Shown here in pieces: positions 15,121-20,281 of a stretch of DNA of 28,298 nucleotides. Each line of letters opens with the position of its first letter. The stretch's first letter is position 1. The translations under genes were made by a program, and so were the position numbers. Under the pieces are notes generated by a model. The model was not told the origin of the DNA. It saw only the letters and a program-made list of their open reading frames with translations, and made no database searches. The DNA is from a virus: positions 1-28,298 of IMG/VR virus record IMGVR_UViG_3300023202_000125; one strand, given 5' to 3'.

Positions 15121-15492
15121 GTGAATAACTGTAGCTGTATGTGTCACACGCAACACGGAATTAAGTTTGCGAAGGTAGGCAATGACGGACGCTCGGCCGA
15201 ACCGTGCTGCAGCTGTCCTGCGGGAGACCCGGTACATCATCTGGCGCACTATAACTGTGGCAAGGCTCGCTGCCAGATATGCCATCGGCGCATCGAAACG
15301 ATAGATATTACTGAGCACATGGACTTCCTTGACGGGAACGTCGTGAAGTATGTCTGGCGCTATAAACACAAAAACGGTTTAGAGGACCTGCGCAAGGCGC
15401 GTTGGTATCTGGACCGACTAATTAACAAGCTGGAGAAGGAGCAGGAGCTGCTGCCGGACCCAAGGCTAGCCGACGAGGATACTGAGTGCTAA
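15121..15492 (+). CDS. DUF3310 family protein with Cys-rich N-terminal extension
   Basis: A 123-residue protein starting at GTG with AGGGAGG upstream. Residues from about 40 to 110 match DUF3310: HYNCGKARCQ, then MDFLDGNVVKYVWRYKHKNG and LEDLRKARWYLDRLI (hallmarks H-Y-N-x-G, G-N-V-x-K-Y-x-W-R and K-N-G-x-E-D-L-x-K-A). This phage family, sometimes annotated as a nucleotide kinase, has no proven function. The first 40 residues are unusual: CSCMCH, CCSCPAGD, then CGKARCQIC together give many Cys, suggesting an added metal site. Confidence 0.87.
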   Translation: MNNCSCMCHTQHGIKFAKVGNDGRSAEPCCSCPAGDPVHHLAHYNCGKARCQICHRRIETIDITEHMDFLDGNVVKYVWRYKHKNGLEDLRKARWYLDRLINKLEKEQELLPDPRLADEDTEC

Positions 15493-15728
15493 TGACGACA
15501 TATTATTTTACGTTCGGGCAGGACCACGTCCATCCGGGGACCGGCGAGGCGATGAAGGACTACTGGATAGAGGTAGTAGCGTCGGACGCTAATACCGCAC
15601 GAGAGTTTTTTGTTAAACAGTTCGGTTTGAAGTGGTCGCACCAGTACACCGCCGACCAATTCGAGCCGTCGTTTTTTCCCAAGGGCTGTTATGACCAGCT
15701 CAGTACACAAGTAGGAGGTATGTCATGA
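15492..15728 (+). CDS. Conserved phage hypothetical protein (YYFTFG type)
   Basis: A 78-residue protein: MTTYYFTFGQDHVHPGT, then WIEVVASDANTAREFFVKQF and LKWSHQYTADQF. Similar short proteins are common in phage early regions; no function known. ATG 15492 overlaps the previous stop (TAATG). A GTG at 15486 in the same frame has GAGGA at a better spacing (6 nt), so the true start could be two codons earlier. Confidence 0.82.
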   Translation: MTTYYFTFGQDHVHPGTGEAMKDYWIEVVASDANTAREFFVKQFGLKWSHQYTADQFEPSFFPKGCYDQLSTQVGGMS

Positions 15729-16039
15729 ATTTTAGTGAGGCGTTAGATTATATAAAAATGGGTCTTCGCATGACCCGTGTCGAATGGGATAACTGCGAGA
15801 AATTTGTTTATTTGGTACACGGCTCAAAGTTTGAGGTGAACCGCGAACCTTTAAACGCGATGTTCGAAATGGGCAAGGCTATCGAATACCGCCCCCACCT
15901 TGACCTATGCGACCACGATGGTAGCTGTGGCATGTGGACGCCGAGTAACGAGGATTTACTTGCAAGCGACTGGGCCGAAGTTGGCAGCCTGCCTGTAGAC
16001 GCTACACCGCGAAGTATCCCGGAGGGTCGCAATGAGTAG
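15725..16039 (+). CDS. DUF2829 protein, Tad2-type anti-Thoeris/CBASS candidate
   Basis: A 104-residue protein; residues 1-86 fit DUF2829 (PF11195). Hallmarks seen: NFSEALDYIKMGLRMTRVEW, then EKFVYLVHGS, VNREPLNAMFEMGKAIEYRP, a following H-L-D and D-G-S-C-G-M-W, and DLLASDWAEV. This family includes Tad2, which binds the Thoeris signal 1''-3' gcADPR in a pocket and so blocks NADase activation; some members also bind CBASS cyclic nucleotides. Assignment to the family is firm; anti-defence function is inferred, since many DUF2829 proteins are untested. GGAGG lies 6 nt before the ATG. A folded RNA gene begins 20 nt after the stop. Confidence 0.88.
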   Translation: MNFSEALDYIKMGLRMTRVEWDNCEKFVYLVHGSKFEVNREPLNAMFEMGKAIEYRPHLDLCDHDGSCGMWTPSNEDLLASDWAEVGSLPVDATPRSIPEGRNE

Positions 16040-16047
16040 TTTTAATA

Positions 16048-16053
16048 TATAAT
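16048..16053 (+). promoter_or_regulatory. -10 box for the structured RNA
   Basis: A perfect TATAAT whose last base is 6 nt before the first paired base of the cloverleaf at 16059. No good -35 is seen at 16-18 nt, so the promoter may be weak or activated. Confidence 0.45.
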
Positions 16054-16058
16054 GGCAG

Positions 16059-16206
16059 AGCGCTAGCGGGACCACGCGGGTCCGAAGGGGAGTCTCCTCT
16101 CCCTGCACACGGGCGGAACCAGCCGCCCTAGCGCTGAGAATTCACACTGCACCTCCGGTTGGCTATGCAAGGCCAAGTATCTCCTTATCCGGGCGAGTGG
16201 GGGTGC
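16059..16206 (+). ncRNA. Strongly folded RNA, cloverleaf plus second hairpin domain
   Basis: Domain 1 (16059-16135) is a four-way junction. The closing stem is AGCGCTAG (16059-16066) with CTAGCGCT (16128-16135), 7-8 bp. Arms are GGACC/GGTCC (16069-16073 with 16079-16083), GGGAG/CTCCC (16088-16092 with 16099-16103) and GGGCGG/CCGCCC (16111-16116 with 16123-16128). Domain 2 pairs GCACCTCC (16149-16156) with GTGGGGTGC-side bases 16199-16206 (8 bp, one G-T) around TTGGC/GCCAA (16159-16163 with 16172-16176). It is not a tRNA: no T-loop, and two 6-nt loops. It may be a free RNA or the leader of the gene at 16225. The pairing is read from sequence; the role is unknown. Confidence 0.55.
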
Positions 16207-16224
16207 GGGTTACAGGAGACGGGC

Positions 16225-16449
16225 ATGGCACTTAAGTACAAAATAACAAAGCGGTTTGCACCCAATAATGATGAACCCGTTTTCCGCACATATACAAAAC
16301 GAGACTGTTGGTACCGTTTCCTGCTTCCTTGGCGGGAAATCGGCTCCGCCTCAAGCCGCATCTTGGCTGAGTCCCTCATCGACCAGCACTGCAAGGTCTA
16401 TCCCCATAAGGCGTACAGGCTAAACGAAACGTGGATTTATTATCGTTGA
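16225..16449 (+). CDS. Hypothetical protein downstream of the folded RNA
   Basis: A 74-residue protein (starting MALKYKITKRFAPNNDEPVF) with several aromatics (CWYRFLLPWREIGS) and a KAYRLNETWIYYR end. ATG 16225 has AGGAG 6 nt upstream. An in-frame ATG at 16159 lies in the folded RNA and has no RBS, so it was not used. Its expression may be controlled by the RNA before it. No family recognised. The stop overlaps the -35 of the next promoter. Confidence 0.75.
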   Translation: MALKYKITKRFAPNNDEPVFRTYTKRDCWYRFLLPWREIGSASSRILAESLIDQHCKVYPHKAYRLNETWIYYR

Positions 16450-16475
16450 CTCATATACCTCAGTGACGGTATACT
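16446..16475 (+). promoter_or_regulatory. Promoter with family A operator, copy 1
   Basis: TTGACT (16446-16451), 18-nt spacer, TATACT (16470-16475). The operator TATACC-N8-GGTATA (16454-16473) fills the spacer; its left half TATACCTCA matches the ideal half-site. The -35 contains the TGA stop of the preceding gene. Unlike copies 2-5 it lacks the conserved downstream RBS. Confidence 0.8.
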
Positions 16476-16513
16476 GACTCCGTAGTATTATTTTTAAACA
16501 ATTGGAGTTAGAT

Positions 16514-16708
16514 ATGACAAACGATGAAATTGTAAATAAGACCCTGCGGCTGGTTGACGATATAACCGTACATACCCTGCGCACTGCAGACGATGACACC
16601 CTGCGCGAGCTCTTAATGGAGCTGGGCGGCGACCTACCCCGCGTGGCTAGCGTGGCGCAAGAGCTGGCGGAAACCCTAAAGGACATGGACGATAAAGCGT
16701 CTATGTAG
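16514..16708 (+). CDS. Small acidic hypothetical protein
   Basis: A 64-residue acidic, mostly helical protein: MTNDEIVNKTLRLVDDITVH, then LRELLMELGGDL and SVAQELAETLKDMDDKAS. ATG 16514 has GGAG 6 nt upstream; an in-frame start at 16502 has no RBS. It is the first gene behind family A promoter 1. Negatively charged small phage proteins sometimes mimic DNA or inhibit host enzymes, but nothing specific supports that here. Confidence 0.74.
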   Translation: MTNDEIVNKTLRLVDDITVHTLRTADDDTLRELLMELGGDLPRVASVAQELAETLKDMDDKASM

Positions 16709-16766
16709 TAACGGCGCGGGCCTCTGCCACACGGTACGCTCGCGTTATCTAACCGAGGTAATCACA

Positions 16767-17069
16767 ATGAAAAAGCTATTATTAACTGTACTTTTATGTT
16801 ACAGCGCTACCGCCTGCGCGGAGTGCTACATCCCACCCATGTCATGGTTCGGCCCGGACGGCCCGGAAAAGCAGGCCTTTGAGGCTAAGCGCCGCAAGGC
16901 TATCCTACGCGACTGCCGCAAGCAGGAGGAGGCCCGTGAACACCAGCGCCGTATGAAACGGGCCGTCGCCCAGTACAAAGAGCCGCCGGTCCACCACGTT
17001 AACCGAGTAGAGCAGGCCGTTAGCGGGTACGGCGCGGTGCTACTCACGAAAGCGTGGATGGGGCGTTGA
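16767..17069 (+). CDS. Exported small protein with signal peptide
   Basis: A 100-residue protein with a Sec signal peptide (MKKLLLTVLLCYSATACAEC), likely cleaved after A-C-A. The lipobox match is poor, so a lipoprotein is less likely. The mature part is basic and helical (KRRKAILRDCRKQEEAREHQ), with a short C-terminal hydrophobic end. GAGG lies 8 nt before the ATG. A periplasmic or outer-surface role, for instance superinfection exclusion or lysis aid, is possible but unsupported. Confidence 0.78.
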   Translation: MKKLLLTVLLCYSATACAECYIPPMSWFGPDGPEKQAFEAKRRKAILRDCRKQEEAREHQRRMKRAVAQYKEPPVHHVNRVEQAVSGYGAVLLTKAWMGR

Positions 17070-17112
17070 CCTTATACCACCATTGAGGTATACTAGTGTT
17101 ATAAAGAGGAGA
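17066..17112 (+). promoter_or_regulatory. Promoter/operator/RBS cassette, copy 2
   Basis: TTGACC (17066-17071), 17-nt spacer, TATACT (17089-17094), operator TATACC-N8-GGTATA (17073-17092), then a conserved tail ending in GAGGAGA (17106-17112). The right half TTGAGGTATA is the perfect half-site. The TGA stop of the preceding gene lies in the -35. The 47-bp unit differs from copies 3 and 4 at one base at most. Confidence 0.85.
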
Positions 17113-17119
17113 CAATATT

Positions 17120-17470
17120 ATGAGCACAAACGCAATTTTCACTTTTCGCGCTAAAAACCAGCCAACCCACAGAATCTACATGCACTGGGACGGCTCCCCT
17201 GAAGGCGCCAGAATGGCCCTGAAAAACACCCTTAACAACGCATGGGCGCTCCCACGCTTTGAAACCGGAGAGTTTGCTGCAGCCTTCGTATTTTCGAACA
17301 AAGGCGATAGCGGCGGCAACGTGTACCTCCTCGGCAACCGAGAAGGCCACGACTATATGTACCTCTACGATGTAGATTTTTACGACGGGGAGCTACATGT
17401 GGCCGTAACCCACCACAATGTGACTATTTTCAACGGAACCCTTAAAGAGTTTTTTGCTAAATACGCTTGA
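17120..17470 (+). CDS. Conserved phage protein with HWDGSPEG motif
   Basis: A 116-residue protein: MSTNAIFTFRAKNQPTHRIY, then MHWDGSPEGARMALKNTL, FAAAFVFSNKGDSGGNVYLL and YLYDVDFYDGELHVAVTHH. The H-W-D-G-(Y/S)-P segment recurs in small phage proteins of unknown function. It is the only gene behind cassette 2, with GAGGAGA 7 nt before its ATG. No catalytic role can be assigned. Confidence 0.83.
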   Translation: MSTNAIFTFRAKNQPTHRIYMHWDGSPEGARMALKNTLNNAWALPRFETGEFAAAFVFSNKGDSGGNVYLLGNREGHDYMYLYDVDFYDGELHVAVTHHNVTIFNGTLKEFFAKYA

Positions 17471-17513
17471 CTTTATACCACCATTGAGGTATACTAGTGT
17501 TATAAAGAGGAGA
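17467..17513 (+). promoter_or_regulatory. Promoter/operator/RBS cassette, copy 3
   Basis: TTGACT (17467-17472), 17-nt spacer, TATACT (17490-17495), operator 17474-17493, RBS GAGGAGA (17507-17513). Differs from copy 2 only at the sixth base of the -35. The stop of the preceding gene (17468-17470) is part of the -35. Confidence 0.85.
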
Positions 17514-17520
17514 ACATAAT

Positions 17521-17682
17521 ATGAATAAAAACAACCTGACCCCCAAACAACAACAGTTTGCTGACATGCTAATCGAGGCCTTTTGCGAAGCGGAGAGCCG
17601 ACAACGTAAGGCAAGAATGCGCAAAGAAGACGAGGCCTATAAACAAAAACAGCTCGCACGCGCTCAGAAGGCGGCGGAATGA
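17521..17682 (+). CDS. Small basic helical protein
   Basis: A 53-residue protein, ATG at 17521 with GAGGAGA 7 nt upstream. It reads as one long charged helix: LTPKQQQFADMLIEAFCEAE, then QRKARMRKEDEAYKQKQ. It ends by overlapping the next ATG (ATGA). Function unknown. Confidence 0.75.
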   Translation: MNKNNLTPKQQQFADMLIEAFCEAESRQRKARMRKEDEAYKQKQLARAQKAAE

Positions 17683-17822
17683 TTACGGCCCGATTCTATA
17701 ACGAGGCTGCCTTCGGGCACCTCGTCCTACTGGAGGAGCGCCAGTTCAAAACGCTCCCGGCTGCCCGGGATTACGCGCAGGAGCTATTCTTTTGTAACCA
17801 TTGGGAGTATGAAAAGGCTTGA
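17679..17822 (+). CDS. Small hypothetical protein, coupled to the preceding gene
   Basis: A 47-residue protein (MITARFYNEAAFGHLVLLEE, then RQFKTLPAARDYAQELFF, ending NHWEYEKA). ATG at 17679 overlaps the upstream stop by 4 nt, with little independent RBS. The stop lies in the -35 of cassette 4. No family recognised. Confidence 0.68.
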   Translation: MITARFYNEAAFGHLVLLEERQFKTLPAARDYAQELFFCNHWEYEKA

Positions 17823-17865
17823 CCTTATACCACCATTGAGGTATACTAGTGTTATAAAGAGGAGA
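17819..17865 (+). promoter_or_regulatory. Promoter/operator/RBS cassette, copy 4
   Basis: TTGACC (17819-17824), 17-nt spacer, TATACT (17842-17847), operator 17826-17845, RBS GAGGAGA to 17865. The 47 bp are the same as copy 2 as far as read by eye. Confidence 0.85.
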
Positions 17866-17873
17866 ACATAAAA

Positions 17874-18065
17874 ATGACTGATAAAAACCGCGCTTTAAAA
17901 AACCGGGCTGCCAAATTCATCGCCGAGGCCCACGAAGAAGAACTGCTAGACTTTTTCATGGAAAGTTTCGACCGGGACGTTTTATACAAACTGCAAAACG
18001 TAGCGGACGCTGCCATCACCGCTGACCGCGAATACCAAGAGATGATGAAAGGGGAGCAGGAATAA
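17874..18065 (+). CDS. Small acidic helical protein
   Basis: A 63-residue helical protein: DKNRALKNRAAKFIAEAHEE, then LLDFFMESFDRDVLYKLQNV and REYQEMMKGEQE. GAGGAGA of cassette 4 lies 8 nt before the ATG. It is the first of a run of five short genes. Function unknown. Confidence 0.77.
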   Translation: MTDKNRALKNRAAKFIAEAHEEELLDFFMESFDRDVLYKLQNVADAAITADREYQEMMKGEQE

Positions 18066-18280
18066 TGACCGCGATTAACCTAGCAATATTTATAAAGGCC
18101 GGAACCAAGTCAGCGCAGGAGGCGCTAGACGCGTGCCACGAAAGCGCAGGGAGCCAAATCGAGTCAATGAGCGAGCATGAATATTCCGTATCGCTCGGAG
18201 ATGGATCGATACTTTTAATCGACTTGCACAAAAACACAGTTGAAACAGGAGAAACTAAATGGAAAAAGAAGTTACAGTGA
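18065..18280 (+). CDS. Small hypothetical protein
   Basis: A 71-residue protein starting at the TAATG overlap with the previous stop: MTAINLAIFIKAGTKSAQEA, then EYSVSLGDGSILLIDLHKN. It seems to be a helix followed by a beta hairpin. Overlaps the next gene by 22 nt. No family recognised. Confidence 0.76.
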   Translation: MTAINLAIFIKAGTKSAQEALDACHESAGSQIESMSEHEYSVSLGDGSILLIDLHKNTVETGETKWKKKLQ

Positions 18281-18498
18281 TGCACGCTTTCGTAGCAACC
18301 GACCCGGAGGACGGCCGAGAAGGCGTGATAGCCGCTAGCCTTGGCGGCATGATGATGCCGTTGGTAGCTGCAGACCAAGCTCGAATAGACTCGTTGATGC
18401 CGGTAGCGAAAGACATCGCTAAAGCTTCGAAGGCTAAAGTTAGCCTTTTACGCTTCAGCACCCGGGAAACAGTAATTGATGACATAAGGAAAAAGTAA
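18259..18498 (+). CDS. Conserved phage hypothetical protein (HAFVATD type)
   Basis: A 79-residue protein: VTVMHAFVATDPEDGREGVI, then SLGGMMMPLVAADQARIDSL and SKAKVSLLRFSTRETVIDDI. Similar short alpha/beta proteins occur in other phages without known function. AGGAGA lies before the ATG. Confidence 0.8.
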   Translation: MEKEVTVMHAFVATDPEDGREGVIAASLGGMMMPLVAADQARIDSLMPVAKDIAKASKAKVSLLRFSTRETVIDDIRKK

Positions 18499-18499
18499 A

Positions 18500-18694
18500 A
18501 TGGACCAGTACCCACGCGGCAAACTATGTGCAGACGATGAAGGCGTAACGGAAATGGCGGTTGGGGTAGTAGACCGCACCGTCCGAATCGGCTTTAAGAA
18601 ACCCATGCGCTGGATAGGGATGGATAAGCAGCAAGCCATCAAGTTCGCGCAGACAATACTCAAACACGCTCGTACAATCGAAAAGGTAAAATAG
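18500..18694 (+). CDS. Small phage hypothetical protein
   Basis: A 64-residue protein: the beta part VTEMAVGVVDRTVRIGFKKP, then MRWIGMDKQQAIKFAQTI and LKHARTIEKVK. This resembles short phage proteins with a conserved (V/M)-R-W-I-x-(L/M) turn. AAGGA precedes the ATG. Function unknown. Confidence 0.78.
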   Translation: MDQYPRGKLCADDEGVTEMAVGVVDRTVRIGFKKPMRWIGMDKQQAIKFAQTILKHARTIEKVK

Positions 18695-18695
18695 C

Positions 18696-18926
18696 ATGAA
18701 CACCGTAGACGTTTTAAAAAAGTGGCTCGTATCCCACGAGTCAGACTTAAGGGAAATGGAGTCAAACGAGACCCACCTATCCAGCCATATTGAGTTAGTT
18801 AAGTCCCGCGGCGCAACGCCATTAGAACGTGACCTTACAACTCTGGCCCATTACAAAGAGGTGATACCTCCCTGCCGATTAGCGTGTAAGGCGCTGAAAG
18901 ACTTTATTGACTCTATACCTCAGTGA
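18696..18926 (+). CDS. Small helical hypothetical protein overlapping a promoter
   Basis: A 76-residue protein: VLKKWLVSHESDLREMESNE, then YKEVIPPCRLACKALKDFID. A predicted helical hairpin. The last codons overlap promoter 5: the coding end contains the -35 and the left operator half, and the stop TGA lies in the operator centre. AAAGG lies before the ATG. Confidence 0.77.
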   Translation: MNTVDVLKKWLVSHESDLREMESNETHLSSHIELVKSRGATPLERDLTTLAHYKEVIPPCRLACKALKDFIDSIPQ

Positions 18927-18953
18927 AGGTATACTGGTGTTATAAAGAGGAGA
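18907..18953 (+). promoter_or_regulatory. Promoter/operator/RBS cassette, copy 5
   Basis: TTGACT (18907-18912), 17-nt spacer, TATACT (18930-18935), operator TATACC-N8-GGTATA (18914-18933), RBS GAGGAGA to 18953. Here the left half TATACCTCA is ideal, whereas in copies 2-4 the right half is. The -10 side and RBS tail are like copies 2-4. Confidence 0.83.
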
Positions 18954-18959
18954 CAAACT

Positions 18960-19181
18960 ATGAGAAACCGTTTAACTTTTCAAAACCGCGCGAACCGCGA
19001 CACCAAGTACAAAGAGTTGAAAGCCGCTGGCCACAACCCAACACGCTCTCGCTCGACCAACCAGCTGCTCCACCCCCAGTATGTTACCGACTATGACGGG
19101 CTGGAAAAACACGACACGGGTTTAGGCAACACCGTATATAAAACCCATTTCGGCAGACTGTATCATTTGGAGTGGGAGTAA
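18960..19181 (+). CDS. Small basic hypothetical protein
   Basis: A 73-residue basic protein: MRNRLTFQNRANRDTKYKEL, then AAGHNPTRSRSTNQLLHPQY and GLGNTVYKTHFGRLYHLEWE. GAGGAGA lies 6 nt before the ATG. Possible nucleic-acid binding by charge, otherwise unknown. Confidence 0.76.
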   Translation: MRNRLTFQNRANRDTKYKELKAAGHNPTRSRSTNQLLHPQYVTDYDGLEKHDTGLGNTVYKTHFGRLYHLEWE

Positions 19182-19185
19182 AAAT

Positions 19186-19584
19186 ATGCATATCACCCTT
19201 GAGCATTCACAACGCATCATAGAGGCCTATCGGGCCTCTGGTTGCTCACCGGAAATTGACCTGCGGGAGCTCATAGTCGAGATTACGGCCGCGACAAGCC
19301 CGCTGCAGGTCGAGCAGGTACTAACTGATTTTGAACGCCGCTGTGGCATTGAAGTGTATCATCGGTTTTCTCTTCTCCGGTTACTGGAGGAGGGGAAAGA
19401 CGACGAGGGCCAACGCGTGCTCACCAAGGCCCCTAAAAAAGGTGAGGCTAATTTATGGTGGCTGGAGGGCTATACGCTGTCAGGTAGTATGGACGTCATT
19501 GCTGAGTTCACGGACGCCAATCACGCGGTTCGAGTCTATAAGCGCCTTACCAAACAGCAGGTTAAATTGGAGGATATTCAATGA
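19186..19584 (+). CDS. Hypothetical protein before the RHH regulator
   Basis: A 132-residue protein. Its N-terminal half is helical (MHITLEHSQRIIEAYRASGC, then IVEITAATSPLQVEQVLTDF) and its C-terminal half is mixed (WWLEGYTLSGSMDVIAEFTD, then HAVRVYKRLTKQQ). GGGAG precedes the ATG; its stop overlaps the regulator gene by 4 nt, so the two are co-translated. No family recognised. Confidence 0.78.
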   Translation: MHITLEHSQRIIEAYRASGCSPEIDLRELIVEITAATSPLQVEQVLTDFERRCGIEVYHRFSLLRLLEEGKDDEGQRVLTKAPKKGEANLWWLEGYTLSGSMDVIAEFTDANHAVRVYKRLTKQQVKLEDIQ

Positions 19585-19748
19585 AACAGAAAAAACGCTC
19601 GACATCTTTTTATGTAACGCCGGTAATGGAGCGGCAGCTGAACGACCTTCGTGAGTACTATGGCGAGCACACCAGCCAGATTATCGCTCGCTTAGTGGGC
19701 GAGGCGCACACGCGGATGCAGGTAGAACAAAACGGGGATCACGCATGA
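19581..19748 (+). CDS. Ribbon-helix-helix DNA-binding protein, candidate repressor
   Basis: A 55-residue protein with the pattern of RHH (CopG/Arc type) proteins. A basic start (MKQKKR) comes first, then a beta strand STSFYVTP that would pair in a dimer and enter the major groove. Helix 1 is VMERQLNDLREYYGE and helix 2, after the turn, is TSQIIARLVGEAHTRM. GGAGG lies 7 nt before the ATG. RHH dimers bind short inverted repeats, so it is a candidate for the family A operators upstream, but this is inference. Overlaps neighbours by 4 nt on both sides. Confidence 0.75.
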   Translation: MKQKKRSTSFYVTPVMERQLNDLREYYGEHTSQIIARLVGEAHTRMQVEQNGDHA

Positions 19749-19909
19749 CCTCTCGCATTGTACCTGCCGTGCGAATCTTACTAATGCTTGAGCTTATAAG
19801 TAACATCTTAATCGAGATGCCCGACACGGTTGAAAGGCAGGCTATCTATGGCCACCTGAACGAAGCTTGGAAAATTGCCAAGGAGACTTACGAAAGAGAC
19901 GTAAACTAG
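19745..19909 (+). CDS. Small helical protein after the RHH gene
   Basis: A 54-residue protein (MTSRIVPAVRILLMLELISN, then ILIEMPDTVERQAIYGHLNE, ending AKETYERDVN) predicted as two or three helices. ATG overlaps the RHH stop (ATGA). It could be a partner of the RHH protein, as in antitoxin-like pairs, but no toxin fold is recognised. Confidence 0.7.
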   Translation: MTSRIVPAVRILLMLELISNILIEMPDTVERQAIYGHLNEAWKIAKETYERDVN

Positions 19910-19918
19910 TGGTATAAT
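19910..19918 (+). promoter_or_regulatory. Extended -10 promoter
   Basis: TGG-TATAAT at 19910-19918 is a perfect extended -10; the -35 side is weak (TTACGA at 19 nt). It lies 24 nt before the ATG of the next gene. Confidence 0.5.
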
Positions 19919-19941
19919 TTTGACTACTGGAGGCCGCGTCC

Positions 19942-20181
19942 ATGCAAAGAAAAAAGCCACGTTTGCCAAAAATCGAAGTCAAAAAGAAACACTCCTCCGA
20001 GAGCGATTCCGATTCTCCACGCAAAGGTTACGATCCCAGAACCTTCGGGCACAGCAACATTCAACAACACGTCGAAGTAAACGTAATTATGAACGAGCCA
20101 GAAGACGACATGCTGGATAAGTGTTGTGCAGGATGCTTGAACCTATTTAAGAAAGGTGCAACCGCCGCGGGTGGGGCCTAA
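19942..20181 (+). CDS. Small bipartite protein, basic N-terminus and Cys cluster
   Basis: A 79-residue protein with a basic start (MQRKKPRLPKIEVKKKHSSE), a Ser/Asp run (ESDSDS), and a later acidic part ending DMLDKCCAGCLNLFKKG. The C-C-x-x-C may bind metal. TGGAGG lies 8 nt before the ATG. It is the last gene of the plus-strand region; GGGGC/GCCCC (20173-20177 with 20186-20190) just after could be a weak convergent terminator. Confidence 0.76.
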   Translation: MQRKKPRLPKIEVKKKHSSESDSDSPRKGYDPRTFGHSNIQQHVEVNVIMNEPEDDMLDKCCAGCLNLFKKGATAAGGA

Positions 20182-20273
20182 AGCAGCCCCGTCAGTTTCC
20201 CAAAGATATATGTCCAAATAGCCACGCAGCTAACGTACATACCGACCACAATTAAACGATCTGTTCTTGTCAT
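20178..20273 (-). CDS. Possible micro membrane protein, 31 residues
   Basis: Open from ATG 20273 to TAG 20178-20180 on the minus strand, 9 nt after the primase stop: MTRTDRLIVVGMYVSCVAIW, then TYIFGKLTGLL. One hydrophobic helix with a positive N-terminus. AGAAG lies just upstream. The length gives little statistical support, but position and RBS-like sequence are suggestive. Confidence 0.4.
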   Translation of the reverse strand: MTRTDRLIVVGMYVSCVAIWTYIFGKLTGLL

Positions 20274-20281
20274 TTCTTCTT

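Noticed and set aside
16059-16135. tRNA gene
   Set aside because: The fold is cloverleaf-like with a 7-8 bp closing stem, but there is no T-loop sequence, two of the arm loops have 6 nt, and no CCA-type end fits in either orientation.
17066-17865. CRISPR array from three near-identical repeats
   Set aside because: The 47-bp repeats are about 350-400 bp apart, the DNA between them is coding, and each repeat is a promoter with RBS.
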